Shown here: one piece after another, positions 23,321 to 35,050 of the stretch
How the letters are laid out: each line of letters opens with the position of its first letter
How positions within the stretch are numbered: the stretch's first letter is position 1
DNA from: Abelmoschus esculentus
Lineage: Eukaryota > Streptophyta > Magnoliopsida > Malvales > Malvaceae
DNA length: 64,000 nucleotides
NCBI GenBank assembly: GCA_035048815.1
Contig: JAUCBN010000017.1
Coordinates: 1,484,936 to 1,548,935, forward strand
Direction: 5' to 3'
Made by a program: the position numbers and the translations under genes
The notes under the pieces: model-generated
Databases searched by the model: none
The model's input: only the letters and a program-made list of their open reading frames with translations
What the model was told of the DNA's origin: nothing

Positions 23321-23387
23321 TTTGGTATCCAGAGCCAGGTTGTGTGATCCACCAAGCACACTGGGAAGGCCCAAGAAGACGCAACAG

Positions 23388-24374
23388 ATGGCAAACAATA
23401 CAGAAGTAGCTGCCCTGCAAAAACAGATGGACGAGATGAAGACAGACAAGGAGAAAATGCTGGATAGAATGAGTCATTTCGATTCCAGACTGGAGGAAGT
23501 GCAGTCAGACCTGAGGAAAATCATCACAGCTATAACTAATATGATTGAGAGCCCAAGATCAGTTACTCCAGGAATTCCTAAGCAACCACCAACAGAAGTT
23601 CAGTCAAAGGCAGACGGTAAAAAGAGTGTTCATGTGACCTTCATAGATGATAATGAAAGATACTCAATGAAGACAGATGAGCCAGGTATATTATCATCTA
23701 AACCTCAGTTTATGACCTCTTCTAGTGATATGTGGAGATTTGGGGGGAAAGGATTAGAGAAAGGAGGTACTTCGATGCTTCAGGAGAGCCCTGTGAGGGA
23801 AAGGAGTAGTTTAGACAGTTTATGGAGCAATCTAAATTTAAAACCAAAAATAGAACTACATGTGTTCAAAGGGGAGAACCCTAGAGGCTGGATAAGGAAG
23901 TGTGAGAGGTATTTTGCCATCTTAAACATTCCAGAGAATCATAAAATGGAGATTGCAGCATTGTATTTAGGGGGCAGAGCTGAAACTTGGTTTGATAGCT
24001 ATGTAATGCAGAAGCATAGGGTTCAATGGCATGAGTTCATAGCTGACCTCTACCATAGATTTTGCAACAAAACAATGAGTGATGTAATTGAAGAATTCAA
24101 CAAATTGACACAGAAAGCTTCAGTAGAGGAGTATCAAGACAAATTTGAAGAGCTTAAATCATATATGTTACAAGTGAATGCCTCATTAGATGAGAACTAT
24201 TTTGTTTCCAGTTTTGTTAGTGGTCTGAAAGAGGAGCTGAGGCATAGGGTTAAGGTACATTACCCTAGGGACCTGTCAGAAGCTTTTAGACAAGCTAAAC
24301 TTTATGAACTGGCCTTAGAATTTGAACAGAGAAAGCATAGATACACTGTGAAACACCTATCTGCTTCTGGATAA
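23388..24374 (+). pseudogene. Reina gag, stop before the knuckle
   Basis: I take the ATG at 23388 (MANNTEVAALQKQMDEMK); the upstream ATG at 23322 lies in the primer binding region. An N-terminal coiled coil is followed by the retrotransposon gag domain (WIRKCERYFAI, then ALYLGGRAETWFDSY and EYQDKFEELKSYM). A TAA at 24372 separates it from the zinc knuckle, which lies in the same frame at about 24477-24518 (CFKCGEKYSPGHQC). Reina elements normally encode gag and pol in one frame, so this stop is a lesion rather than a gene boundary. Confidence 0.88.
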
Positions 24375-27300
24375 TTGGGAGTTCAAAAATCAGGAGGAAT
24401 GTTCACTCACAACAAACCAACAAATCCTACTCAGAATCCCAGACAATCACTTATTGAGTATAGAAGGACACATAACCTCTGTTTCAAATGTGGAGAAAAA
24501 TACAGCCCAGGCCATCAATGCAAAACCAAACAGTTGAATTTAATGGAGGAGGAGGAATTAGGGGAAGTTGAAGAGGAAGAGGAACAAGGTGAACTGCAAG
24601 AACAAGAGAGTAAAGAGGAAGACAAGGTGAAGGAGTCTGACCTGGAAATATCTATGAATGCATTGACAGAGAGTATTGGATACAATACCTTGAGAATCCC
24701 TGGATTGATTAAGGGAAGAATGCTCAGTATACTGGTGGATAGTGGGAGTACTCATAGCTTCATTACTCCCAGTTGGTCAAAGGAAGGGGCAGATTTAGTG
24801 GAGACTCAACCTTTGGCCATTACTGTATCCAATGGGAAAAAGCTTTTTAGTTCAGCAAAATGTAATCAACTCCAATGGAAGATGCAAGGAGAGGAGTTTG
24901 AGCACAATTTCAGGGTCCTGAAGATGGGAGGCAGTGACATGGTGCTTGGAGTGGATTGGATGAGTAGATATACCCCAATACTCATGGACTTTAACAAACT
25001 GACCATGAGTTTTGAAAAGGAGGGCAGGAAAATAGTGTTACAAGGAGGAAAAAGAAGTGTCAGAATTAAAGAAATTCCAGAAAAAAGGATGCTGAAACTG
25101 ACTGAAAAGGATCCTGATTGTTTTAGGGAGGTATACCTGTTGAGTTTAGAAGGGGAAGAAGTATCAGTTCCTCCCTCCCTGCAGCCAATTTTGGAAGACT
25201 TTAGAGATGTATTTGATGAACCAAAAGGACTCCCACCTGTAAGGAGCCATGACCATGCAATCACTCTCAAAGCTGGAACTCAACCCATCAACCTTAGACC
25301 CTATAGATACCCTTTCTACCAGAAGGAAGAAATTGAAAAACAAGTTTCAGAAATGCTGGCTAATTTTGTGATCCAGACAAGCAAAAGTCCTTTTGCTGCA
25401 CCCTGTTTAATGGTTAAAAAGAAGGATGGAAGCTGAAGATTCTGTGTTGATTACAGACAGTTAAATAATGCTACAGAAAAGAATAAATTTCCTATCCCTA
25501 TTGTGGAAGACCTGCTGGATGAATTAGAGGGAGCTGGATATTTTTCAAAAGTGGATTTGAGGTCAGGGTATTGACAAATTCGAGTGAAGACAAAAGATAT
25601 TCCAAAAACTGCTTTCAGGATATATCATGGACATTATGAGTTTAAGGTGATGCCATTTGGGTTGACCAATGGCCCAGCCACCTTTCAGGCTCTAATGAAT
25701 GAGGTATTTGGACCTTATTTGAGGAAATTTGTATTGGTGTTTTTTGATGATATTTTAATTTACAGCAAGGACCTTGAAGATCACAAGAAGCATGTTAGAA
25801 GGGTTTTGGAGGTGTTAAGAAATAACCAGCTGTATGACAAAAGAAAAAAAATGCTTTTTTGGACAGAAGTTTGTAGAATACCTTGGGCACATCATCAGTG
25901 ACAGGGGAGTGTCCACTGACCCAGCAAAAATAGAGACAATGAAAAATTGGCCTCTACCCCAAAACTTGAAATCTTTGAGGGGATTCCTTGGGTTAACAGG
26001 TTATTACAGAAAGTTTGTAAAAGGGTATGGGGAGTTGAGTAAACCCCTTACAAACATGTTGAAGAAAGAAGGATTTGTGTGGACAGAAGAATCAAAAAGA
26101 GCCTTTGAGCTACTGAAGGCAGCCATATGTCAAGCTCCAGTTTTGGCACTTCCCAATTTCAGTAAGGCATTCTGTTTGGAAACAAATGCCAATGATAAGG
26201 GGATTAGAGCTGTTCTATCACAAGATGGAAGACCAATTGCCTATCTGAGTAAGGCATTGAGCCCTAAACACATAGGTTTGTCCATATATGAGAAGGAATA
26301 TCTTGCTATTTTAATGGCAGTTAGCAAGTGGAGGCATTATTTGGAGGGTAACTTATTCACTATCAAGACAGATCATGAATCCTTGAAGTACTTATTAGAA
26401 CAGAAGCTCACTACTGCAATCTAGAAGAAAGGGCTGACAAAACTGCTGGGACTGAATTACATCATCCAATACAGAAGGGGAAGAAATAATGTGGTAGCAG
26501 ATGCCTTGTCCAGAAAGAGTGAGGAAGATTCAGGGCAATTGAATATGACTACAGCCCATTTCATTCCTAAATAGGTTCAGGAAGTGGAAGCCAGCTATGT
26601 AGAAGACACAGTGGCCCAGGATATTATTGCAGTAGTGGTGCTAAGTAAGCAGCTTAAGGAGGGGTGGAACTATTCAAGGGGAGTTATCAGATTTGAGAAT
26701 AAAGTTTATGTTGGTGGGAAGGGAGGACTAAGGCAGCAGATACTCCAGGAATTACATGATTTCCCTCAAGGGGGACATTCTAGGATACATGCTACTTATC
26801 AAAGAGTGAAGAGTTCTTTCTACTGGCCTGGAATAAAAAACACTGTCAAACTTTATGTTCAACAGTGTGAAGTTTTTCAAAGGGTTAAGGAAGAACATGT
26901 GGCTAAACCAGGATTATTGCAACCAATTGCTATTCCTAACCATGCTTGGGAAGTGATCACAATGGATTTCATAGGTCTTCCTAAGTCTATGAAATTCAAC
27001 TGTGCAATGGTGATTATTGATAAGTATACTAAATATGCCCACTTTGTGGCCATCTCTCATCCTTACACAGCAATGGATATTGCTAGGACTTATTTGGATC
27101 AGATCTATAAGCTACATGGTCCTCCTAAAATAGCAATCTCTGATCGAGATAAGGTATTCACTAGCCTATTTTGGAAAGAGTTAATGAAGCAAGCAGGCAC
27201 TACCACTCTATTTAGCACAACCTATCACCCTGAGACAGATGGGCAGAGTGAAAGACTTAACCAGTGCTTGGAACACTACCTTAGAAGTATGTGTTTTATG

Positions 27301-28016
27301 AAGCCTAAGCAGTGGGCAAGATACTTACCCCAAGCAGAATGGTGGTATAACACCACTCATCATACTGCCATTGGGGTAACCCCTTTCGAGGCATTATATG
27401 GGTATAAACCCCCTATTCTACAGTGGAATAGTAATTCCCCAGTTCAAGCAGTGCATGAAGAAAGCATGACAAGGGTACAAATGCAGAGAATGCTAAGAGA
27501 TCAATTAGAAAAGGCATAGCAAAGGATGAAGCATTATGCTGATAGAAAAAGAACAGAGAGGCAGTTTGCAGTTAGAGAGGAAGTATACCTGAAGCTACAA
27601 CCTTACAGACAAACTTCATTAGCCCTTCGAAGAAACCTCAAGCTGGCAGCAAAATACTACGGCCCTTACAAAATCATAGAGAAAGTTGGGTTAGTTGCGT
27701 ACAAACTAGCCTTACCCACAGATTCAAAATTACATCCAGTTTTTCACGTAAGCCTTTTAAAGAAAAAATTAGGGCAAGGGAACATCACCTCTGTTGCGCC
27801 TCCAGAGACCACTGAAGAAGGACAAGTGAAGATCTATCCCGCCTTGGTTTTGGACAAACGAATGGTGAAACGGTAGAACAGGGCTGTGACTCAGGTGTTG
27901 GTACAATGGACGAACTTAGGGCCTGAGAATGCGACTTGGGAGGACTTCAATGTACTCACTTCACAGTTTCCAGATTTCGATCCTTGGGGACAAGGATCTA
28001 CTGAAGAGGGAGGCAA
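24375..28016 (+). pseudogene. Reina pol (protease-RT-RNase H-IN-chromodomain), broken
   Basis: Zinc knuckle, then protease LVDSGSTHSFI (about 24733), RT (KKKDGS, GHYEFKVMPFGLTN and catalytic FFDDILIYS at about 25741), RNase H (TDHESLKYLL, DALSRK), integrase HHCC region with the last Cys replaced by Phe (CEVF), integrase core (DFIGLP, SDRDKVF, TDGQSE), then HPVFHVSLLK and a chromodomain (about 27800-27960, ending NATWEDF). Stops at 25434, 25572, 26422, 26572, 27517 and 27874, and a frameshift near 25850. RT before integrase confirms Ty3/gypsy. PPT GAAGAGGGAGGCAA precedes the 3' LTR. Confidence 0.92.
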
Positions 28017-28427
28017 TGTCATGGACAAGGGAGAAGGTTAGGGAGATCTAGGGTTTCTACAGACTCAATTGGAACTGGAATTGGGAAATTTGAGAGAGAG
28101 AAATGGAATTGGGGGAGCCTTAATCTCAATTAAGGAATTAAACGAAGACATCAGCTGTGGAAGAAACGACGCTGTAGAGGAGAGTCAAAGGGAGAAAGTC
28201 AACTCGGGTTGAGATGGTTGGATCAACCCATGTCAGATTGGCCCAGTTTTATTAATGTTTATCTTTTAAGTTTGTTATGCCAGCTGGTAGGGTAGTATAA
28301 CCTCTTGTACTGGCTTGAGCAATTTTCAGTTTTTGCCTAATGAAATTTTCATCAATTTCTCTTCTACAACCTACGTCTTCTTTCTGAAATCTCCTTTTCT
28401 TTTGTAATTTTTCTATCGATTGTGACA
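28017..28427 (+). repeat. Reina 3' LTR, 411 bp
   Basis: Identical in length to the 5' LTR with about seven substitutions by eye. It is followed directly by the second attag. Confidence 0.95.
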
Positions 28428-28670
28428 ATTAGATCTCAAAGATAATTTTTGATTTCTCTTCATTTCTAAGGTTCTTTATTTGATATTCCCAAGCATTTGT
28501 CTTACAAATCATTAATCTAAACTTAATTTCATGTTTTAATTCAATATTTTGATGATTTAATGGAATTTTCGAGAAATTAGATTAGATCTAATTAAAGGCT
28601 GTAATTAGGATGATTTCTTATGAAATTATACATACTTTGATGATTATTGAGTCTTGAATTAATGGCATAT

Positions 28671-29998
28671 TGATAAGTGCTCAACTCACTATCATTTTTT
28701 ATACCTTTCATGGGCAATAATCATCAAATCTAACCTACTTGAACCAATTCATGTGCTTAATGTGAACTATTTAGGGATTTTTCTGTTAAAGATAATATTT
28801 ACAGAAAAGGGCAAGCTTTACTGCATTTTTGTATCTGTACAGGAAGAAGTATTACCGCGACAGCAAATGAGGCCGAGGCAGGACCTGATGCCGAGGCAGT
28901 AGAGGACAAACAATAATATTGTACGCAAGATGAGGAGAAAAATGAAGAGAACGTTGCTAGATAAGAAGCCCAAGGATCGGAGCTGGATAGCACGTAGAAA
29001 GCCCAAGACAAAGGCCATGCGGGAAAGCCTCCTATTTGGAATAAACTTGGAAATATTTTTTATATACTTGACTTGTTCACTACTCCAAGTTGTATTCCAA
29101 CTTAGGAAATGTTTGCCTTAGGCCAAGCCTATATAAGACATAGCCATCCAAGGAGAATAGAACATAGAATTCAGAATTAGAGAGCTTAGACCTAGCCGAC
29201 TTCATCTTTTAGTTTTCTTTTACATTATGTTCTAAGTTTCTTTAGGCTTAGGTGAAAGTTTTAAAGTATTAGTGTGAAGAGATTAAACTTTGTTTCTTGT
29301 TTTAATGCAATAAAATATCGAAGTTTGCTTATTATTTGCCATTCCTTGTCCTTGGATTCAAGCTCGAGAGAGAAGTTTGTGAGTAATCCATTTATCAAAT
29401 ATTGAGAGAGTTAGATTCACAAAAGGGATAAGTATGGTGTTTCAATCGGGAAACACTATCTCAGCCTAGAGATAGGTTAAGAGTTTCAGCGGCTAAAAAA
29501 AGTGTGGGATTGGTTGGTGATTATAATTGATTCACGCCGAGAGGTATCATCAAGGACTGATCATCAATAGTACTTTGACTTAGAGATAAGCGGAGGCATC
29601 AAAAGACACTTTGTCGAACTTTGGAAAAGTCTACCCAAGAGCAAGAGATTGTCGCGGCGGACAAGCATCATCATTGTCGAGGCAGTAATCTGTAATAATG
29701 CCGAGGCAGTGTTGTGTGATTGCATTGAAAAAAAACAAGTCAATCGAATCCACTATACAATACAACTGGATCCTGACCACTTTTTTTATTCAATTTCTCT
29801 ATTATTTAGATTTCTTTATTTAGTTTAATCAAAACCCCAATTCACTTGTGTTTTTATTTTATTTCTTTGCAGAGCAAGAAGACTAAAGAAGGCATATTGA
29901 GTACACCAATCCTTGTGGAGATGATACACAATTTACTCATCACTTTATTACTTGCAATGTGTTCACTTTCACTAATTGCGCATATTTGACACGCATCA
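28671..29998 (+). repeat. Athila 5' LTR, 1328 bp
   Basis: From TGATAAGTGCTCAACTCAC to CACGCATCA. A TATA box (CTATATAAGAC) lies at about 29129-29139. GAGGCAG words (CCGAGGCAG at about 28871, 28891, 29682 and 29702) recur in the LTR. The leader CAAGTTTTTGGCGCC follows immediately. Confidence 0.88.
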
Positions 29999-30004
29999 AG
30001 TTTT

Positions 30005-30022
30005 TGGCGCCGTTGCCGAGGA
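30005..30022 (+). other. Primer binding site, tRNA-Asp type
   Basis: TGGCGCCGTTGCCGAGGA differs at one base from the 18-base complement of the 3' end of plant tRNA-Asp. This primer is typical of Athila and related elements and differs from the initiator-Met sites of the other elements in the window. Confidence 0.88.
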
Positions 30023-30104
30023 TTTGCAATTAAATTTTGTTTTCTTTATTTTCTTATTTTTTTAGTTATTTTATTTTTATTTTACTTTGGTTTATTTTTG
30101 GTGT

Positions 30105-31757
30105 ATGACCAGGGTCAAGCCGACCTATCCTTTGTATGCGTTAGATCCAGAAATCGAACGTACACATCAAAGGTTAAGGAGACAAATCCAAGGAGCTATG
30201 GCAGGCCATCAAGGAAATCAAGCAGATTAGAACTTACCTGCCAGCAATGGAGTTCTTTCTCCGCCACCACTGCCGCGACAGCTCACTGTCAGAGACTTCT
30301 TGGACGAAGATCTAAATAGGTTAAATCATGAGTTGGTTACACCATAAATAGAAGCGTCTCACTTTGAACTGAAACCTGTCATGTTCAATATGTTAAATAC
30401 TATTGGACAGTTTGGTGGATCAATGAAAGAAGATATCAGGCAACACCTTAAGTCATTCATGGAAATTTGCAATTCCTTCAAAATCCAAGGAGTCCATGAA
30501 GATGTCTTATGATTAAAGTTATTCCCCTATTCACTGAGGGATAGGGCAAAGACCTGGTTAAATAGCATTCCAGCAGGATCAATAGGATCTTGGAGTGAAT
30601 TGTGCCGTGATTTCATTACGCACTTTAATCCTACCAATTTATATAATAGAATTCGTAATGAAATTACCTCTTTTCGGCAGGTTGATGATGAACCTATGTA
30701 CGAGACACGGGAGCGCTACAGAGAATTGCTGCACAAGTGTCTTTTACATGGATTCCTCTTGTGGACACAAGTGTCAATGTTTTATAATGCCACCAATACC
30801 CCGACAAGGATGATGTTAGATGCCTCAGCCAATGGAACACTCCTTGACAAAGCACCTAAGAAATCTATTGAAATCCTGAACAAACTCGCTATGAACGATT
30901 TTCAATTCCCTATATTTAGGCGAGGAGGAGTAAGACGCCAAGCCACAGTGAATGAATTAGAAACATCAAATTCAGTGGCAGCACAATTGGCCTCTCTTAC
31001 TAAGATGGTGCAAAATATGCAACTACAACACAATACCCATGAGGTTAAAGCTATTGATTCTTTTTGCAACTTATGTGGAGGTAACCACAATTCTTCTGAA
31101 TGTATGTAGAATCAAGAGTCTAGCCTGTATGTTGCAAACTATAATCGAAATAATATGATGTCCAACACATACAACCCCTCATGGAAGAGACATCCAAACT
31201 TTTCATGGAGTAATCCAAACAATGCCTTGAATCCAACTACTCAACAACCAGGTTTCCAGCAACAAATACAACATCTGCCACAACAACAGGTACAACAGCC
31301 TATGCCGCCGCAGCAGATGCAAATGCAACAGCCTGTAAGTTCCCTAGAAAATTCTCTGAAAGCTTTTATGATGAAAACTGAATCATACATGGCAGAGAAC
31401 AACAACTTCATCAAAAGAACAACTGCATTCATAAATAGAACTGAGATGAGGTTGCAGAACCAAGAGGCAACAATCAAGGCACTGGAAACTCTGGTTGGGC
31501 AGTTTGCTCAGAACATGAACACTAGACCACGAGGAGGACTACTTAGCAATATCGAAGTTGCTAAGGTAATGGTCCATGAACAATGCAAAGCAATCACTAC
31601 TAGAAGTGGTCTACAACTAAAAGAGAAAGTAGGAAACTCAGTAGAAAAAGTCCTACCAGTAGAATCAATTGAAGCAGAGGGCTTCGAATTGAACAAACTG
31701 ATCATATCACAACAAAAAACACTGACCCAACAGAGAACTCAACAATATCTCAACTAG
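30105..31757 (+). pseudogene. Athila gag, stops and frameshifts
   Basis: The ATG at 30105 gives an opening typical of the family (MTRVKPTYPLYALDPEIE). A stop near 30225 and frameshifts follow. The gag core is recognisable at 30400-30900 (GGSMKEDIRQHLKSF, LRDRAKTWLNSIP, FITHFNP and ETRERYRELLHKC). A short zinc knuckle (CNLCGGNHNSSEC, about 31067-31105) is followed by TAG at 31107, then a Gln/Pro-rich linker and a coiled-coil stretch to 31757. The product would be a capsid protein; this copy is dead. Confidence 0.85.
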
Positions 31758-32635
31758 CTGCCAAGACAAAAAAAGACCCAATGGTCTCAGGTATTAAATT
31801 CCAAACTAAAGAAACCCTGGAAGAGATGAGACCACCACCACCTTTCCCACAAAGGTTGAAAAAGCAAAAAACAGGACCGTTAATTTAAGAAATTTCTTGA
31901 TATTTTAAAGCAAGTCCACATCAACTTGCCATTTGTAGAGGCAATTGAACAAATGCCCAATTATGCTAAGTTCTTAAAAGACATTGTGTCTAAGAGAAAG
32001 AGGCTTGGTGAGTTCGAAATAATGGCTGCTACCGAAGGATGCATGGCAATGCTTCACAATCGTATGCCACCAAAATTAAAGGATCCTGGATGCTTTACAA
32101 TACCTTGTGCAATAGGTAACCACTACAAAGGAAAGGCTTTATGCGACCTTGGAGCAAACATCAACTTAATGCCCAAACTGTATTTTAAAAGCTTGGAATA
32201 GGAAAGGCAAAACCTACAACAGTAATGCTCCAACTTGCAGATCGATCATATGTGCAACCCAAAGGAAAGATCGAATACATATTGGTAAGAGTTGATAAAT
32301 TCATTTTTCCTGTCGACTTTCTTTTCGTTGATTGTGAAGTAGATGAAAATGCACCGATCATCCTTGGAAGACCTTTCCTTGCCACTAGATGAACACTAAT
32401 TGATGTGGAAAGAGTAGAATTGACAATAAGGTTTAATGACTAGCAAGTCAAACTTAATGCCTTCCACAATTTGAAAAGATATGATGATGCAAAAGAGTGC
32501 AAAGTCCTCCATACAACAGATGCAGGCACAAAGATATCATGTTTCAACAGCCACTGCCTCAACAACATGCTCGGCAAAAAAATGGATAACTGTTATGAGC
32601 CACAAAGATATCCTGTTTCAATAGTAAAGCAACGT
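31758..32635 (+). pseudogene. Athila protease region, truncated
   Basis: After a frameshifted linker, 31926-32201 encodes the segment before and through the aspartic protease (FVEAIEQMPNYAKFLKDI, PPKLKDPGCFTIPC, and the active-site motif LCDLGANINLMP). A frameshift near 32200 leads to ENAPIILGRPFLATR (about 32345-32390), the second protease landmark. The frame decays further and ends at the junction near 32635; RT is absent. Confidence 0.82.
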
Positions 32636-35050
32636 AATTATATCTCCAGACAACGATTAAGAGCCTCTGTTTGCCCGTCCGTTTATGGGTGGTAGGCTGA
32701 ACTCATACATAATTTTGTGCCTTGAAGTTGTGCTAACTTCGTCCAAAATTCATTTAGAAAAAATTTATCTCAATCACTAACGATGGAGCGTGGAATGCCA
32801 TGAAACTTCATGATGACTTGTAAAAAGACTCAAGTAGTGTGTTTAGCATCAAAATGTCGTGGCAAAGCAAAGAAGTGACCGTACTTTATAAATCGATCGA
32901 CCATAACCATAATAACTTCCTTACCATTCAGTGAAGGTAAACCTATAATAAAATTCAATGATATATCATCAAAAATCTATTGTAGAATTGGAAGAGGTTA
33001 GAGTAGTCCGACAGGGGTTTATCACTTTTCATATTTTGGAAAACCTGAAAATTACGGACAAAAGAATTGACATTCTTTCGTATCCCCTTCCAATAAAAGT
33101 TAACAACCAGTCGATTGAAATTTTATGTTTCCCAATGTCCTCCTAGAGTTGTTTATGAAATTCTTGTAGTAACAAGACCCTCAAGGCAGCTAGCTTCCTT
33201 CGGTACAACGGTTTTTCCTTAGTATACCAACAATCCTTCTTGTATAAAAAACATAGGGTAACTTTCTAATCCAGCCTCTAATTGTTTTCAAATATGTTGC
33301 AATTTTGTATTATGGGCTATAGTCATTGTAATATCATCAAGGATGCCAAATATAGGCTGATAAAAAGCCAACATGCTTGCGTTTACCTCTCTTGACAAAG
33401 CATTAGCGACAAAATTGAGTTTCCTAGGTCGATACCTTATCTCGAAGTCATAGTCGATCAATTTTGAGCACCATTTTTATTACTTAAGTATTTGGATTGT
33501 CTGTTACGTCAACTCTCGAAACGACTGTTGGTCGGTGATGATTACAAAATGATGCTCCAAGAGGTATTATCTCTATTTCTCAACCGCTTGAAGCTAGAAG
33601 TGGTGGAGAAAACATCTTTGCCTTGAGCATATTGAAAGCTTCTTTTGTTGTTGTAGACTATTTAAATTGTTCCCCTTTTCGTAGTAAATCTGATAAGGGT
33701 GCTGACAAAGTAGGAAAACCCTTTATGAATCAGCAATAGTATCCTGCTAGACCTAAGAATCCTCTTATCCCCCTCACATTGTTTGGTTCAGGCCAAGCTT
33801 GAATATCAACCACCTTGCTTGAGTCAACAATGAGCCCCTCTTTGGACACCAAATGGCCGAGATATCCAATTGAAGTCTGACCAAACATATACTTTGATCA
33901 TTTAGGCACAAAACCGTGGTTGTGTAAAATCTTTAGAACCTTTCGGACATACTCCAAATGGGATGACCAATCTGAACTAAAAAGCAACATGTCATCAAGG
34001 AAAAAAAAGAATAAACTTACGAAGATAAATTTTGAAGATGTTGTTCATGGTTGCTTAAAAGGTAGAGGGCATGTTTGTTGATCTGAATGTTATTACTCGA
34101 AACTCATATTGCCCATCATGCGTTTGAAATGTGGTCTTGTGCATGTTAGACAACTAAACTCGAATTTGGTGATAACCCGCCAATAAATCTAGCTTGGAAT
34201 AGAATTGTGAGACCCCTAATTCATTAAACAACTCGTCAGTGATTGGAATGAGAATTTTTCCTTGATTGTATGGAGTTTAAAGCATGATAATCCATATAAA
34301 AGTGCCATGTGTCGTCTTTCTTTTTTACTAACAACATCGGAGATGAGAATGAACTATGACTTTCTTGTATTAATTGGCTATTTAGAATTTTCTAAACCTG
34401 TCGTTCAATTTCTCCCTTCTAGAAACGAGTGTATCGATAAGGCTTGACGTTCATCGGTTTTACATCCATATAAGTATGAATTAAATGATCAGTTTGCCTC
34501 GGTGGTGGCAAGCAGTCAGTAGGCTCAAATACTCCAGCATACTCCTCTAGTAATTTTTTCATGTCGGCTGGCTCAATATGTTTACAGTCTCCCAGATTAC
34601 CTCACATTTGTAGGTGGTAAAAACAAGACATAGATCCTGTAGCTTTCAAACATTGCAGGGTTTGAAGTTGTACGGGTGCGGCCCTAACTCGGTATCACCT
34701 TGCCAATGATGGACAACGTTATTCAGGCAAAACTCTAGAGTTAAGTTGGATAAATCCATTGTAACCGGTCCCAAGGTAGCTAACCATGTCACCCCCAAAA
34801 CCATATTAGTTCCCTCAAGTGGCAAAACATAAAAATTGGTAATTACCGTGTTGTTTTAGACTTGTACCTGTAAGTTTTGCACACATCCTTCGGGGCAAAG
34901 TTTGTTCGTCGTTTCCGGCAAGAACTTAGAAGTTGGGGGATGCTTTTACTTTCAGTCCCAAATGGTTAGCCACCCTTGAGTCTACAAAGTTGTGAGTGTT
35001 GCCATTATCGATCAAAATTCGCATTGCCCTACCCTGAACATCGCCTGTAA
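32636..35050 (-). pseudogene. G1 pol (unit A), broken
   Basis: Protease lies at about 34940-35020 and RT at about 33700-34300 (GLAGYY and the FLDD-type catalytic region, decayed). RNase H is at about 33420-33660 and integrase at 32636-33420, where SAYHP is followed by a stop codon and then TDGQTE. A TAG at 33658-33660 (minus strand) corresponds to TGG in unit B (43602-43604), a direct G-to-A nonsense change. Many other lesions are present. Confidence 0.8.

Larger units (their letters stand above)
22910..28427 (+). mobile_element. Reina-type chromovirus (Ty3/gypsy), 5.52 kb, full length
   Basis: Two 411-bp LTRs (22910-23320, 28017-28427) bound a single gag-pol region, with perfect target duplication attag (22905-22909 and 28428-28432). 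I count about seven mismatches between the LTRs by eye, so this is among the younger insertions in the window. Short LTRs, total size near 5.5 kb, the CxxC-x7-HxC knuckle and a C-terminal chromodomain point to the Reina lineage. The coding region carries several nonsense codons and one frameshift, so it is not autonomous. Confidence 0.92.
22262..28670 (+). mobile_element. Partial LTR (TGTAACATCCC...) hosting a Reina element
   Basis: Host pieces 22262-22909 and 28428-28670 join perfectly at the attag duplication of the nested element. The left edge begins TGTAACATCCC, a gypsy-type LTR start. The sequence then has TC-rich leader-like DNA, as in transcribed LTRs. It stops at 28670 where an Athila LTR begins, so the right end, TSD and internal region are lost. 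Plus orientation is inferred from the TG start and the TATA-like CTCTATAAAACC (about 22831-22842). Confidence 0.6.
28671..32635 (+). mobile_element. Athila-type Ty3/gypsy, 5' part only
   Basis: 5' LTR (28671-29998), a tRNA-Asp primer binding site, gag and protease are present; RT, RNase H, integrase and the 3' LTR are missing. The element is cut at about 32635 by a minus-strand G1 element. Protein words in gag and the protease motif match Athila (non-chromodomain gypsy). No target duplication can be read because the right end is gone; the five bases before the LTR are catat. Confidence 0.85.

Noticed and set aside
30005..30022. tRNA-Asp gene fragment
   Set aside because: Only the 18-base complement of the tRNA 3' end is present, at the position of a primer binding site just after an LTR.
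34262..34447. Plus-strand frame of 61 codons
   Set aside because: Antisense to the decayed RT of the unit A G1 element.
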